Assembly: GCA_019426215.1 (NCBI GenBank)
Contig: CM033403.1
Location: 36,590,754-36,654,753 of the forward strand
Source of the DNA: Buddleja alternifolia
Lineage: Eukaryota; Streptophyta; Magnoliopsida; Lamiales; Scrophulariaceae
Length of the DNA stretch: 64,000 nt
Direction of reading: 5' to 3'
A program made the translations under genes and the position numbers. Below the pieces are notes generated by a model. That model did not search any database. It saw only the letters and a list, made by a program, of their open reading frames with translations, and was not told the origin of the DNA. How positions within the stretch are numbered: the stretch's first letter is position 1; every line of letters starts with the position of its first letter. This document shows positions 12,207 to 23,811 of the stretch, piece by piece.

Positions 12207-12894
12207 GTCAATGGCATTAAGTAGCAACTCAAAAAATAAGAGGGGAGTGAAGAGAAAAATTAAATCTTGATTTAGCCGTCTTAAATCTTCATAGTAAAAT
12301 TGGAGAAAAATTGAATCTTGAATAGAAATATTGAGTTTTAGCTTCATAATTTTCAGGCCTTTTGATTTCCTCCATTTTGAGCTGGGTTTTGTTGCTTTTC
12401 TCTAAAAGGTAATTACTTTTTAAGTGATTTATTTAAATTCATGTATATATATATATATATTTATATAACTTAGTGTTTATCCACCCTTTTCGTGAATTGA
12501 TGATTATTTCACTGCTTAATTATTGGCTGCAATTTTGTTCTCTTTTCATATCAATAATGCAGTTTTGTAGTTTGTTTTGGCTCCTTTCTGTACCAACCAT
12601 CAATTATTTGAGGAATAGAAATATTGTATTCATCTTATTCTCATTGTTATATGATTGTCTTTTTAGCAATATTATTATATGATGCTTTTTTTCTCAATAT
12701 TATGTAATTATTTCATTTTGTGATTTTATTAAATTCCTCTTAAATGCACACAGGTTCAGCTTGGAGAATGCTGAAATCAATTCATGAGTGTTGAGTTAGA
12801 ATTCAAGATTATTTTTTGAATTTTTAACACTAAAAATATAGAAATTTATTTATCAATAACAAGGCTTATGAATTAGAGAATAAAAGGAGCTAAA

Positions 12895-14111
12895 ATGGAT
12901 AGTTCAGTTCCAATTAAAAAAACAGACACTATAATTGATATAGAGAGCTGTTTAGTAATTCCTGTCCTTTCAGATGATACCGTTGGCAATATAGATACAT
13001 TAGTGAAGAGTGAAAATAAATCAAATAACCCGAAAAATGTAGGCGAACTATCTCCAGAAACGAATCATAAGAATGAGAAGTGTAAATCATTGAGTGCTAA
13101 GAAGCCTCCTAAGCCACCGCGCCCTCCACGGGGATTGTCTCTCGATGCAGCTGATCAAAAGCTGATCAAAGAGCTTTCTGAGCTTGCGATGATCAAACGG
13201 GCTAGAATCGAACGGATGAAAGCATTGAAGAAAATGAAAGCAGCGAAGGGATCAACGGTGTCGGGATCTTCAAGTGGGAACTTTATAGCTATGCTGTTCA
13301 CATTTCTCTTCTGCATCGTGATCATATTTCAAGGTAAGTGTTATTGTTGCTGGTTTTGGACTTTTATGTAATTTGTTGAGCTTTTTATGCACACACTTGT
13401 TTTTCATGGTTCAGAAAAATAGTTTTGAGTATTTTGTAGAGTTTATGCTTATTGGATTTTTTGTAAAAGGCATACAATAATTTCCTTGCTCTAAATTATT
13501 CGGCCGGGATTCCATATTCGATATAACCACAATCGTTCGTATCGTGTGGGTTCCAATGATTATGAATGTGTCAAAATTGAAATTCAAGAAGCTCCTAAAA
13601 ATTACCCTTATACCAGTATGAATCATCCATCGACAATCGGATGATGCAGAAAGTTGTTTTAAGAATAAGGATAATCATATGCACAACCCTAATTTATTGG
13701 TAATTACCACGAGCCCTTGAGGTTCTGCAAATTACCAAGATACACCTTATCAAATACTGAGAGCTTGAAAAACAGGGGCGAAACTCTAATCTGATTTTGC
13801 TGACAAGGGGTTTAATTGTAATGTGTTTTTACAGAATGGGAAGTTATGGTAATTTTTCAAATTTTGGGGTATGTTTTCGTAATTAGATGCTCATGTGCGG
13901 GTGGTTTGTAATTTACTCTAAGAATATCCAAAGTTCTATTTTTAACATTTGTATGTCATTAGGTTGCCATTTTTCGGGATTTTCTCAGAGCAATAGTCCA
14001 GCAATCGGTATTCTCAGTTCACCGGAGTCGAATGGAGTAAAAGCCGGTAATATTATTATGGTCCAGGACCATCGGAATCTATCCACCAGTCTACCATTAA
14101 CCGATGTTTAG
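12895..14111 (+). CDS. Uncharacterised plant protein with C-terminal membrane anchor, 2 coding exons
   Basis: Exons 12895-13333 and 13973-14111 if the first AG at 13971 is counted, but the acceptor that keeps frame is at 13961-13962, so exon 2 is 13963-14111. The product is 195 aa. Residues 1-70 are acidic and low in complexity. Then come a proline block (KKPPKPPRPPRGLSLD, about 78-93) and a conserved-looking basic helix (DQKLIKELSELAMIKRARIE, about 96-115, then RMKALKKMKAAKG). A hydrophobic segment FIAMLFTFLFCIVIIFQG (130-147) follows, with a 48-residue Ser/Asn-rich tail. I recall similar unnamed plant proteins with this order, but no function. The hydrophobic segment with basic residues before it suggests a single-pass protein whose basic coiled helix is cytosolic. 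The ATG at 12895 is the first in this exon in frame. The intron holds a MITE. Confidence 0.8.
13668..13919. mobile_element. MITE of the GTAAATTAC family in an intron
   Basis: About 250 bp with related ends (AGGATAATCATATGC and the complement of GTAATTTACTCT). AAGAATA flanks it on both sides (13661-13667 and 13920-13926). It is related to copies at 45846-46051 and 52558-52810, which share GGTAATTACCA- and GTAATTTA-like motifs in the same order. Confidence 0.7.
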
Positions 14112-14363
14112 CGATGGCGCCATTTCAGAACAATAATTTGCTCGTCTAGACATCGAGACGACAAGTTAGACATGCGTTGTATAGTGATCAATAAGAAAAC
14201 GAGAGAAATCTAAATAAATGCAGTAGCTTTACTTAAGATTGTATGTGTCAATTAAGCCGTTTTGGAGTTGGTCTCAAAGGCTTTTTTATCCATTAACATC
14301 ACTTTGATGTGCTTATTTAGTTCAATTTGATGGCATGTTATAATCCTGCTAGTATTTGAAAGA

Positions 14364-14394
<31 letters not shown>

Positions 14395-14800
14395 CATAGC
14401 ATGAATTAGGCTTAATTAAGCTTAGGGGTTCATTCATGTGCTGAGATCCACTAAATGAGTTAGTTTTAGTTGGATCTCAATTGTTGATTTTGAATTGCTG
14501 GTATAAAAGAATACTTCTAAAAAGTTTTGACTTTGCTTTATTTATTTTATTATTATTTAATATCTTGATTTAGTTTAAATATTTAAAATCTTGATTTAGT
14601 TTAAATAATTGGTTCTGTCCACATTCCCTAATTGTACGGATTTGAAGATTAACGAGTAAAATAAGAGCAGTGTGGATTTCAATTTTCAATTTATTATTAT
14701 AAGTCCTTTTCTTTTGGTAAGCAATTTATTATTTTAAGTCAACTTTGAAACTGGAGTTGTAGATTATGAAATGGAAGATCAGAATGGTGTAATTAGTATA
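14112..14800. other. Spacer with GT/TA microsatellite
   Basis: This is the 3' flank of the preceding gene. A GTGTGT then TATATA run lies at about 14364-14394. A short direct repeat (TATCTTGATTTAGTTTAAAT, twice around 14560-14605) is the only other structure seen. Confidence 0.6.
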
Positions 14801-15324
14801 TTTTTTTTGGTCATGTTATTTCATTCAATGAAAAATTTACAACGTCAAGAACAATACAACTTAGACTGTCTTTGACGATGTAATAATAACAATTGAAGCA
14901 TCTAATGTTAAGTTTTTTCAAGATAACAAATTTAAAAAACTAACCAACCACCACAAGAAAACTCTCGTGCAAAAGAACATACTCTTATTCAAGAGAGATG
15001 AAACTTTTATTCGAGAAAGAAAACAACTCTCATTCGAGAGAGAAAATAGAATACTAAACATAATATCTAAAAAGTTATATAAAATTTAATGTATCGCTCA
15101 TTTTCATTTCGTCAGATCCATCTCATCATATTTGAAATTGGGATACACAACTTGAAGGAGAGTGCTCCAACCCAGCCAAAACGACAATAGTGGTGACATC
15201 ACTAGTGATGGAGGTGACTGATTCACTAGCCAAACTATCACCGGCGGAGAAAAAGAGAAAAAATATGAGTAGGATTTTAAGAGAGAGATGTGTTTTAGAT
15301 GACCTATTAATGAATGATTTTGTC
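14801..15324 (-). mobile_element. Poly(A)-tailed retroelement family, copy A
   Basis: Read on the minus strand, the copy ends in A8 (T run at 14801-14808) and is flanked by ATTAGTAT on both sides (14792-14799, 15325-15332). Its body matches copies at 20070-20633 and 55739-56310. Shared parts are a CTCTCTC-rich 5' end, GGGTTGGAGCAC, ATCTGACGA, a run of TCTCTCGAATGAGAG motifs, and TGTATTGTTC..ACGTTGTAAA before the tail. It is the most diverged of the three copies. No open reading frame is conserved. Confidence 0.75.
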
Positions 15325-15449
15325 ATTAGTATTCTTTAATTATACTGAATAATAGCCATTGATGTCTTGGTTTGAGATTATTTGTTTGATTTCATCAGAT
15401 GTGTGAGATGTTTATCTATTTATATATCAATTGATGATAATTAATTCAA

Positions 15450-15643
15450 GAGAAATGCTATATACTACTGGTAAATTTTCACTGATTTACCACCGATCCT
15501 TAATAAGGTAAGATATCAATTTATTATGGTAAAATCATAAATTACGAGAATCAAATCAAATGCATTTATTGCATTCATTTCCTTACCAAAAATTAAAAAA
15601 GTGGTAAAAGGGTGAAAAATAAGAGTAGTATTTAGCATTATTC
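15450..15643. mobile_element. Short MITE with 9-bp target duplication
   Basis: 194 bp. The ends GAGAAATGCTATATACTACT and the complement of AGTAGTATTTAGCATTATTC are inverted. The flanks are TTAATTCAA (15441-15449) and TTAGTTCAA (15644-15652), one mismatch in nine. A 9-bp duplication suggests Mutator-type mobilisation. Confidence 0.75.
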
Positions 15644-15714
15644 TTAGTTCAATACTCGATGTAGTGATGTAACGGACGTCATTCCTTAAAAAAAGGAAAT
15701 TATATCATGTAGTC

Positions 15715-16030
15715 AAATCAACCCTGATTCTTAATAATTTGAGTATATATATTGTAATCTTACAATTAATTGTATCAATAACCAGCTCGATTCTCAACAA
15801 TCTGAATATTTATCACTATTTCCTTAGTTGTATGATTATATCAAATAATCAAATCGATCCTAAAAAATAATTTGAATATACTTTTATGTGATCTTACAAT
15901 TGTATCAATACTCAGATTCTTACAATCGAAATACTTATTTTTATTTCCCTAGTTATATCAAATCGTTCCTGATTCTTAACAATTTGAATATACATTATCG
16001 TGATCTTACAATTATTATATCATTAATCAG
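15715..16030. repeat. Degenerate tandem repeats upstream of PMEI gene 1
   Basis: About five units of 55-66 bp. Each contains a CTGATTCTTAACAATTTGAATATA-like stretch, then a GTGATCTTACAATT-like stretch and a TATCAA stretch (units near 15722, 15788, 15854, 15912, 15967). They end about 30 bp before the TATA box, so they form the proximal promoter. Confidence 0.75.
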
Positions 16031-16060
16031 CTCTAAATTTTTTTTAATGCTTATTACTAA

Positions 16061-16068
16061 TATAAATA
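16061..16068 (+). promoter_or_regulatory. TATA box of PMEI gene 1
   Basis: TATAAATA 60 bases upstream of the ATG at 16121. The predicted leader is about 30 nt. Confidence 0.6.
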
Positions 16069-16120
16069 GGATTGCCATAATCCACTTTCTAGTATAGTAT
16101 ATAGAAGATCTCGTGTGATA

Positions 16121-16657
16121 ATGGAGAGCCCAAAAGTACTATTCATTGCCATTCTTCTCATAATCTTCTCCATCAACCTAGCATCGGGTAGTCGCATTTT
16201 TGCCTCAGTTCCACGAGGAAGCGTGTTCATTAACTCAACTTGCGCAAAAACGCGTTATGATGACATTTGTAGGTTCATTTTTGGTGATTTTGATAAAAGT
16301 ACCACTGTCAGAGAGCTTGTCGAAACAGCCGTGTTGAAAACAGATGGAATAGTGGGATTTATGCTTCTTGGAAAACTCCCAAATTCAAAAAATGAAACCA
16401 AAGACCCTATTCTCTTGAAAGAGTACGATTTTTGCATTAAGCAATATGACGAAGCCTATAATGTTGATATCCCAAGTGCAAAATCTAGTTTAAATGGCAG
16501 TGATTATGGAAAAGCAGCTGCAAGTTTGTATCATGTTGGTGAAGATGCAGATACATGTAACAATGGATTTAAGGACATAAATCCTATATCAGTTAATAAT
16601 TTGCATGTACGTCAGTTTGCGTATGTGACAGGGGACCTAGTTAAAATGCTGAAATAA
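16121..16657 (+). CDS. Pectin methylesterase/invertase inhibitor-like secreted protein (PMEI 1)
   Basis: Single-exon gene, 178 aa. The start is ATG 16121; an upstream in-frame GTG is not credible as a start. A signal peptide covers about residues 1-23 (MESPKVLFIAILLIIFSINL core). The mature part has the PMEI-domain cysteine pattern: STCAKTRYDDICRF (two Cys close to the N-terminus), a Cys in EYDFCIKQY and one in DADTCNNGF. Family members fold as four-helix bundles with two disulphides, act in the cell wall or vacuole, and block pectin methylesterase or acid invertase; sequence alone does not tell which. The N-terminal half between the Cys pairs is less typical. Its 3' flank resembles those of the array copies at 24-32 kb, so it is probably the founder or an early relative of that array. 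Confidence 0.85.
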   Translation: MESPKVLFIAILLIIFSINLASGSRIFASVPRGSVFINSTCAKTRYDDICRFIFGDFDKSTTVRELVETAVLKTDGIVGFMLLGKLPNSKNETKDPILLKEYDFCIKQYDEAYNVDIPSAKSSLNGSDYGKAAASLYHVGEDADTCNNGFKDINPISVNNLHVRQFAYVTGDLVKMLK

Positions 16658-18927
16658 TTGAGGGTGTAGTTTGTAATTTTTTTTTCTTGGTGGAAAAGTT
16701 GTTCCAACTTAATAAATTGAATTTCTCTTTGTAATAGATAGTTTTATGGTCAAGATCACAAGTATTTTCTAGTGAAACATTAATATATATTACCAAATCA
16801 TATAAGCGGCTATGAGGCTGTGAGCAGTATTTTCGTCGTCCAATTATTTTAATAATTTTTTCCACTATTCCACCAAAACGACGACGTTATGCAAATTCCA
16901 CTCACCTATTATTTTAATATATATATATTTTTTATTTTAGTTTTAATAGTCTTTTTCGTCTTTTGTGGTTTTATTATCATATTTTTATTATGTGGGCTCC
17001 ATCCTTCATTTCAAAAATGCCTAGCATTACGATACTTGGAGGCTTTCACTTAATTAATGCACCCAGCATTGCCTGTAATTACGTGTTTGCCTCTCACTCC
17101 CATCAATACTCCCCATATTTCATGAAATTACGTATTTGACACCACCCCCTTTAGCGAAACGACGTCGGCTTTGCATCATAACAGTGGGGTTTTCCATGTG
17201 CATATCAGCTTCCTCTGAGAGTTTTTTGATCTTTGGATTTCACTTTTTGAGTGTGGTTTAGATTACTTTCAACTTGTTGAATTTTATATTCATATATTTA
17301 TGTAATATCATCCGTCGGATTTTACACAAAAATTATCGGGCTATATCGTGGGGCTCAGATCTAATTTATAGTTTTATAAGTTTTGTCTATATAAGGGCTT
17401 TCTTCCCTCATCCTCACCTGCAAAATTCCTCCATTGAAGCGCCTTGGTTGTAGATATTGAAGGTTTTTTCTCTTCAATCTCTTCAATTTTTCTGTTAATT
17501 GTTTTAAATTGTTTTGTATTTGGTTTTTATGTTGATGGTTTGTTTGATTAAATATGGATACCGATCTTCTGTTTCCTAATTAGTAGTATCTCGCGTTGTT
17601 TTCCGAAATTCTGATTTATTTTCTTCGATTGCTTTTCATAATAGTTCTTGCTGCTCTGGCATGTTTTGTATGGTTATGTATTGTCAGGCATATATTTGAT
17701 GGGTTTTGTAATTTTGGTACTACCTAATTTTTTGTCCCTTTGTTTCATTTTTTGTTATTTCTTCTTCACATTGATTTCTTTCTTCCTGCCTGGGTTTGTA
17801 TTATCACTAAATAATATCCAATTATTTCAGATTACCGAGATGTAAATGTCGCCATAAAAAAATAAGCGATGCTCGACGTAATGTGCAGGTTGGTGTGAAA
17901 AATAGAATTGGCATAATCAAATTTGTACATTCAATTCGGTTACAATGAGTTCCAGATGTGTTAAGCTTTCTTCTTCTCCACCTCATGCTACAAATTTATT
18001 TGTTCTTATGAAATATGAGGCAGTAAAGAGAGGGAGAGGGAGAGAGTGTGTGTATGTGTGTGAATTCTAGCAAATGCAAAAGGTTTTATATGGGGTACAA
18101 ATATAATATTGTATTATTAAATAAAATGTTAAATTAAACAAAAGGTTGAAGGTTCATTTTTAATCAAGTGAGTGGCGTAATATATATTGTAAATATAATA
18201 CTATTGCTCTAAATATATTTTAGTGTAATAAATAACTCATACAATTCCATATTTGTTAAAAAATAATACTCAATACTTATATTTACTGTTTATTGCATTC
18301 GACTTTTTAATGATTGATATTGGAAAGTCTTAATTTGTAATCAAAATGAAATTAATATCGGGAAATTGTTGTAATCGAATTCAATTACATTTAATTATGG
18401 CATTCGAATGATGAATTGAATTATAATTTTATAAAATCTAATAACTAATGTGAATACCATGTAATGTGTGATTATTCATTTCGACGTCATTCTGACTATT
18501 TATGCTGGACTATCGATGAAGTCATCGTTTATTAATATTTATAAAAATCTAATAAATAATGCATATACCTATTAACAAAAAATACACAACTGACATTCTT
18601 ATAATTACTTATGCTGGACTATGGATGAAGACCTCAGTTTTGAGATACGATTTAATAGTACTTGTGTTGGACTATTGACGAGAATATTTTCATTTAGACA
18701 TAATTACAAACATATTTAAGATTAAGACTACTGGTTGCAAATATATTTGAGATATTATTTGTTTCTTTATCAGCTAATATTTTAGAGGCTACTAAAATAT
18801 TAGATGATAAAGAAACAACATTATTTGCTCCACCACCCCACCCCTACCCCCACCCTACCTATTCTAAATAATGTTGTCTTGGATTGCGGATCTACATTGA
18901 AATTTGCTTTTCCCTTTTGAATATAAA
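16658..18927. other. Intergenic spacer, possible orphan non-coding promoter
   Basis: The PMEI 1 3' flank comes first. Around 17388-17465 there is a promoter-like TATATAAGG followed by a pyrimidine-rich, leader-like stretch ending GAAG/GTTTTTT. An acceptor-like TTTCAG lies at 17825-17830, but no coding exon can be joined to them. The rest is AT-rich and nothing else was recognised. Confidence 0.45.
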
Positions 18928-19855
18928 GGGAGTGTTTGCAAACTCTACTGCTTTTAGAGAAGTGCTTTTAAGTGAAAAATAAGCAGAATCACTTGAAAAG
19001 CAAAAGTGGGTAATGTTTGAAAAGACAAGCAGAAAGTAGAAAAAAGCTACAGGGACTGTTTGCAAATAGAAGTGATTACCAATTAGCTTTTTTGCAGAAA
19101 GTACAATATTGCCCCAAAATAAAATAAAAATTATATTTTCTTCACATTACGTTCCTACTATTTTTTTTGACAAAATACCCCTAAAGACATATGTTTATGA
19201 AATAATATTGATTTTTAAAGGATAGTCAACATGTTCTACAAGTGTCCGTCACATGCTCACATTCAATTTTTTTTTATTTCTTTTATCTATCTTTTTAAGT
19301 TTTTCTAGATCTCATTGGCTTGCAATAAGCATTTTAACAAATATTATTAACATAAAAATAATTTAACAATAAAAATTAATTATTTTTTAATAACAATACA
19401 TGATATAAGCTAAGTTGGGAGTTTTGGATTTTTAGAATTCTTGGCCTTGAAATATCTCTTGATTTCATTAATATCCAACTACTAAAATATAATTAATTTA
19501 ATTTCCAACAAATCAAATAGGAATCCTAGGAAAGGGATGAATGATTTTGCATTAAGAAACTGCTCTCCTGATATTTTTGTGAATTTTAACGTTAGTTTTC
19601 TTAAAAAAAGATTTAGGGACTAATCTGGGAATATGAAAATATTTACAAGGATAAAATTGTCATAAAAAATGTATTTTAACTGCAGGAATTTAAAAAGCAC
19701 CTAGAAGCACCCCCTACCCAGCTTAGAGCTTTTGGCTTCTGGCAACTTAATTTTAGAGAATCAGAAGCAAAAGTAGGATTTGCAAACATTACAAAATTGC
19801 TTCTTTTAAGCTAAAAGCTCAAAAGTGCTTTTATTTAGAGTTTGCAAACACTCCC
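18928..19855. mobile_element. TIR element with 20-bp perfect inverted ends
   Basis: GGGAGTGTTTGCAAACTCTA at 18928 is exactly complementary to the right end at 19836-19855. Subterminal regions repeat AGTGCTTTTA and AAAAGCACTT-like motifs in inverted order. No transposase frame was seen in 928 bp, so it is non-autonomous. The flanks (AAA on both sides) do not decide the superfamily. Confidence 0.85.
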
Positions 19856-20069
19856 AAAATATATCACTAAAGACCAAGTTGCAGACACATATAATAATAA
19901 TAAACACTACCACAATCGTTCGCAAAAAGATAAATCGGACGATGCACAGCAACAGGCACCTGATCACATCCGATAGTATATCTTGTTCCATAGTAAATTT
20001 TAGATAATTGCTGGGAATTGTTCAATTCGTCCATATTTAATGTTGTGGTAATAAATTAGATTTCATTTT

Positions 20070-20633
20070 TTTTTAAGAAAAATCGATTTTATATAACATT
20101 CAATCGAAAGTTTACAACGTTTGAAACAATACAATTCATATCGACTCAAACGATGTAGTAAGAACATCTGAAACACCAACTATCAAGTTCTTGAAGATAA
20201 CAAATTTTAAAAACTCACAAACTAATACAAGAAAATTCTTGTGCAATAACTATTCAAGGAGAGTTGAAACTCTCAATCGAGAGAGTAAGCAGACTCGAGA
20301 AAATAAAATACTAAATAAAATATCTAAAACGCTATATAAAATTAAAAATTTAAGTATCACCCGTCTTTATGTCCTCAGATTTGTCTCTGTTTCTTTAGAT
20401 CCATATTCTTCTCGTTAGATTTGGAGATGTGTTTTTACATTCATATCCGTCTCGTCAAATTTGAAAATGTGATGTACAACTTGAAGAAGGGGGCTCCCAA
20501 CCCAATCCGTTGATGATGGTGGTGGTAAAGTAGAAGTCTGTTTCACCAAGCCATCGCCGACGCAGGAAAATAGAAGAAAAAAGAAAATTAGGTTTAGAGA
20601 GAGATAAGTAGAGAGAGAGAGGCGTGAAAAATA
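20070..20633 (-). mobile_element. Poly(A)-tailed retroelement family, copy B
   Basis: About 564 bp, read on the minus strand and ending in an A run. A perfect 14-bp target duplication TTAGATTTCATTTT (20056-20069 and 20634-20647) flanks it. Poly(A) plus a long, variable target duplication is the mark of LINE-type retrotransposition. The 5' end is CTCTCT-rich, and no conserved protein frame is present. Confidence 0.88.
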
Positions 20634-20647
20634 TTAGATTTCATTTT

Positions 20648-22563
20648 CGAAACCTTAAAAACTTTAAAATTGAATTTTATTAAATGGATATGGTACAAAT
20701 TCCGAATTTTCAAATTCAGATTTCATTAAGCTAATTATGTAAGAATTTAGTCATTCTATTTGGTATTATGGATATACATTGCAAATATATTGTTTTCACG
20801 ATTAATTTTTATTTCTTCACAGACCCTTTATTTGTTTAACCTGCTTAATAAAAAATTGGGAAATTGAGTAAAACCCCCCCAAAACAAATTTATATATCCA
20901 TAAAACTCATGAAAATAATTTTCAATTCAAAAGGACGATTACACCGACTTTTCATTCCAAATCCCCCAATTTTAAGATAAATAAATTTTTGGACCTAATG
21001 GCTCTTAATCGTCCAGATTAAAACTAATCAATTGTAGTTTCATTTAGAATTTTATTTACCTAGAATTTGTCTATTGATAATCAATACTATTGTTTATAAT
21101 CTTTAACTTTCATAATTTTTAAATTTTTTATTGACAAATATAGTTTTAGATAATTATCATATTAAAATAAAAAATAAATTATATAAAAATATTGAAATAC
21201 TTAATAGTAAAAAGTAAATTTCGTATTATACTATTTATCACATTAAAACAGTTAAAAGGAAAAAAATGGATAAAGAAAGTTAATTGAACAATTCTTAACT
21301 TAATAATCCTAACTTTTAAATTATTTGGCATTAGCAGTTTAATTTGTTCAATGAGTTTCGGAACTTGAGAATTATTTTATTGGGTTTTTGCGATACAAAA
21401 TTTATATCAGTGGAGTCTTATTAATTATTCTAAAAAATTCTATTTATTTTTATTTGTTCACTAATTGACAAGGGTGTGGATATTTCTCAAACTTTTTCAC
21501 TACAATTACGAATATGGTTGACTGAAATAATTGCCTGATTAATTTGTTCTAATCCGATCTAATCCAACTTCAACATATATCATGTATTTATATAGTCAAT
21601 AATTAATTCACAAATAGCCACCCAATATTGTCGTCGCACGTGCTATCGAAATATGAATATTTCTTCTTCTTTTTTAGCATGTGCCTAATTGTAAATGCAA
21701 TAATGTAAATATGACATTTCATACTCCTTCCGACTATATTAATTAGACATATAAAAAATATAAGTATATTTAATCTGATATCGACTGTTTATAGTAAGAT
21801 TTTATTTTTCCCTAATCTACGGTAAAAAACAATTCATTAATGCCGAAATATTGTTTATAATTGCAACAATACAAAAGTTTATTACATCTAATACATGAAT
21901 ACCGTCTATAGAATCCTCACATCTATAACTTACGATGTAACACCTGAACACGGCCGCGTCAGGAGTATGAGTTCCATAAATCCCAACGACTAACAACTCC
22001 AGACTTGATATTACATCCTTTTCAAATAGTAAAAATAAAAATACAGATAAAAAAAAACATAGAGAGAGAATTAATATATAGAGTAGTGAGTGTAGAGTTA
22101 TATAATGAAGGGGGTGAGAAAATCAAATCAGTAAATTTAACGGAATATAGTTGATATTTGATGAATTAACTATGCATAAGACAACTAACTAATTTCGTCT
22201 ACCCGTATTATAATTAAATTTGCATTTCTTTAAATTACGAATGCTAGAAACTAAACATTTCATTAACATGATATAACGGTAAACTGAATTCATTGTTATA
22301 AGTGAATATTTAATCCATAATGAATTTCATTTATCATTGTAAGACAAAAATCAATCATAGTATATTCGAAAAGATTAATAGGCATTGGCAGACAATCAAT
22401 ATAATCGGTAATATTAAAACGTAAACATGACTTACAAGAATGACACGGTCAATGATTTGCACACAAAAATAATTATATATATTGTTGCATATCGATACTG
22501 ACGTGTAATATAATTAGTTTATATTAACCAGTTTTCTTCAAGTATAACTGACATACATCAATT
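20648..22563. other. AT-rich spacer
   Basis: No gene was recognised. A somewhat GC-richer patch at 21840-22020 (minus strand contains GTAATAAACTTTTGTATTG) could be the 3' end of an old element. The remainder shows no structure I can name. Confidence 0.5.
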
Positions 22564-23811
22564 TCTATATATTATAGTAAAAAAGGATTTGTATAGTAAT
22601 ATGCTTACGAAATCAATTATTATTACTAACATAATCCATTAATAAAATAATACCAGTCGTTTGTGCCTCGAAGCGACGATTTTTCAGGCATGAATGGGGT
22701 TGCATAAATCAACCATTTTTACACCACAATACCTTATTCTTGTAGTCCCAAAAACTAATTGAAATAAAATCATCTCATAGCTTCGATGAAACTTGGCAAG
22801 TTGGCAAATTGCCAAGCAAGTGGCAATTTCTCTTTTTTATTTTATTTTAAAAAATAAAACGCGTGCAATAAAATTATATGATTTGGTTATATATAAATGT
22901 TCGTTTGAATGGACAATTTGTATTATTGCTCCATCGTTACAAAACTTCAAATTTGTTGATCATTTTGTTAGCATGGTGTTCCAAAATTACGGTGGCTTAT
23001 TAAGTGAAGTAGTTTTTGACTATCGTTTACAAGGACAGTACATCCACTCAATCAAAATTTCAGCATACATGTTATATCACTCATTTATGGATTTCCACAA
23101 TGTTAAATCTCTTACAATATGTAGTTATTTTGTTCAAATATTCCCTTCAGCAATGAAGAATGCAAAATCGATGATGATATTTTCCCCAATCTATATACCC
23201 TTGTATTAAAAACGCAATTAGTTGTTCCAGAGTATCGCGAAATCTCCTTTCTCTTCATCTTAGCAAACAAAGAATTTTTTCCCACAGTTACGACCATCTG
23301 TTAATGATGATCATCCATTTTTCAATCACTTGTGGACTCCTACGTGTGTGGGAAAAAAACTAAAATCCATATATGTTAAAGATTTACAGGGACTCAGCCA
23401 TGAACTCACAATAATGAAATACCTACTGAAATGTGGAGCGATTTTGGAACGTCTGACTATATCGTTATCCGAGGATAAAGGAGATAAAGGAGATAATGGA
23501 GAAGAAATGAAATTAACATGTTGTGACTATGTTGCAAAGCTGATGAAATGCGAAATAACTTCTTCTAAATTACGCGTATTCGTAACGAATTATGTGTCAT
23601 GAATGTCAATCATTATTTTTTGTGCTTCTCATTAAATAATATTATAAATCCTATGTTTATTGTGATTTACAATAGTTGTGAGTAAGTTATTAAATTTCAT
23701 TGTTTAATCCATGATCCTGTCGCATACAAATACAATTATCTCCGGTATCATATCAAAGGCACATACTGGGCAGTTGTGCACCGTGCCTTGCGCGGTGTTT
23801 GAGTTCCCTAG
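22564..23811 (+). mobile_element. Helitron-like element carrying an F-box/FBD gene relic
   Basis: The right end has the Helitron 3' signature. A hairpin with arms CACCGTGC (23779-23786) and GCGCGGTG (23790-23797) and loop CTT is followed 10 nt later by CTAG (23808-23811) with T next. The left end is less sure: TCTATATATTATAG at 22564 resembles Helitron 5' ends but is preceded by T rather than A. No Rep/helicase was seen, so the element would be non-autonomous. Confidence 0.5.
22860..23602 (+). pseudogene. F-box/LRR/FBD protein relic
   Basis: The C-terminal part of an F-box/FBD/LRR protein is spread over three frames. The LRR-like part is at 22880-23150 (APSLQNFKFVDH, HNVKSLTIC). A shifted piece FPNLYTLVLKTQ lies at about 23183-23218. 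The FBD-like end is at 23330-23602 (LKSIYVKDLQGLSHELTIMK, YLLKCGAILERLTISLSE). The F-box itself is missing. Frameshifts near 23150-23180 and a stop near 23300 break the frame. Such genes normally act as SCF ubiquitin-ligase adaptors; this one cannot make a full protein. Confidence 0.7.

Noticed and set aside
17380..18000. Promoter-like and leader-like sequence followed by an acceptor-like site
   Set aside because: No coding exon, conserved peptide or snRNA/snoRNA feature could be attached; kept only as a note in the spacer.
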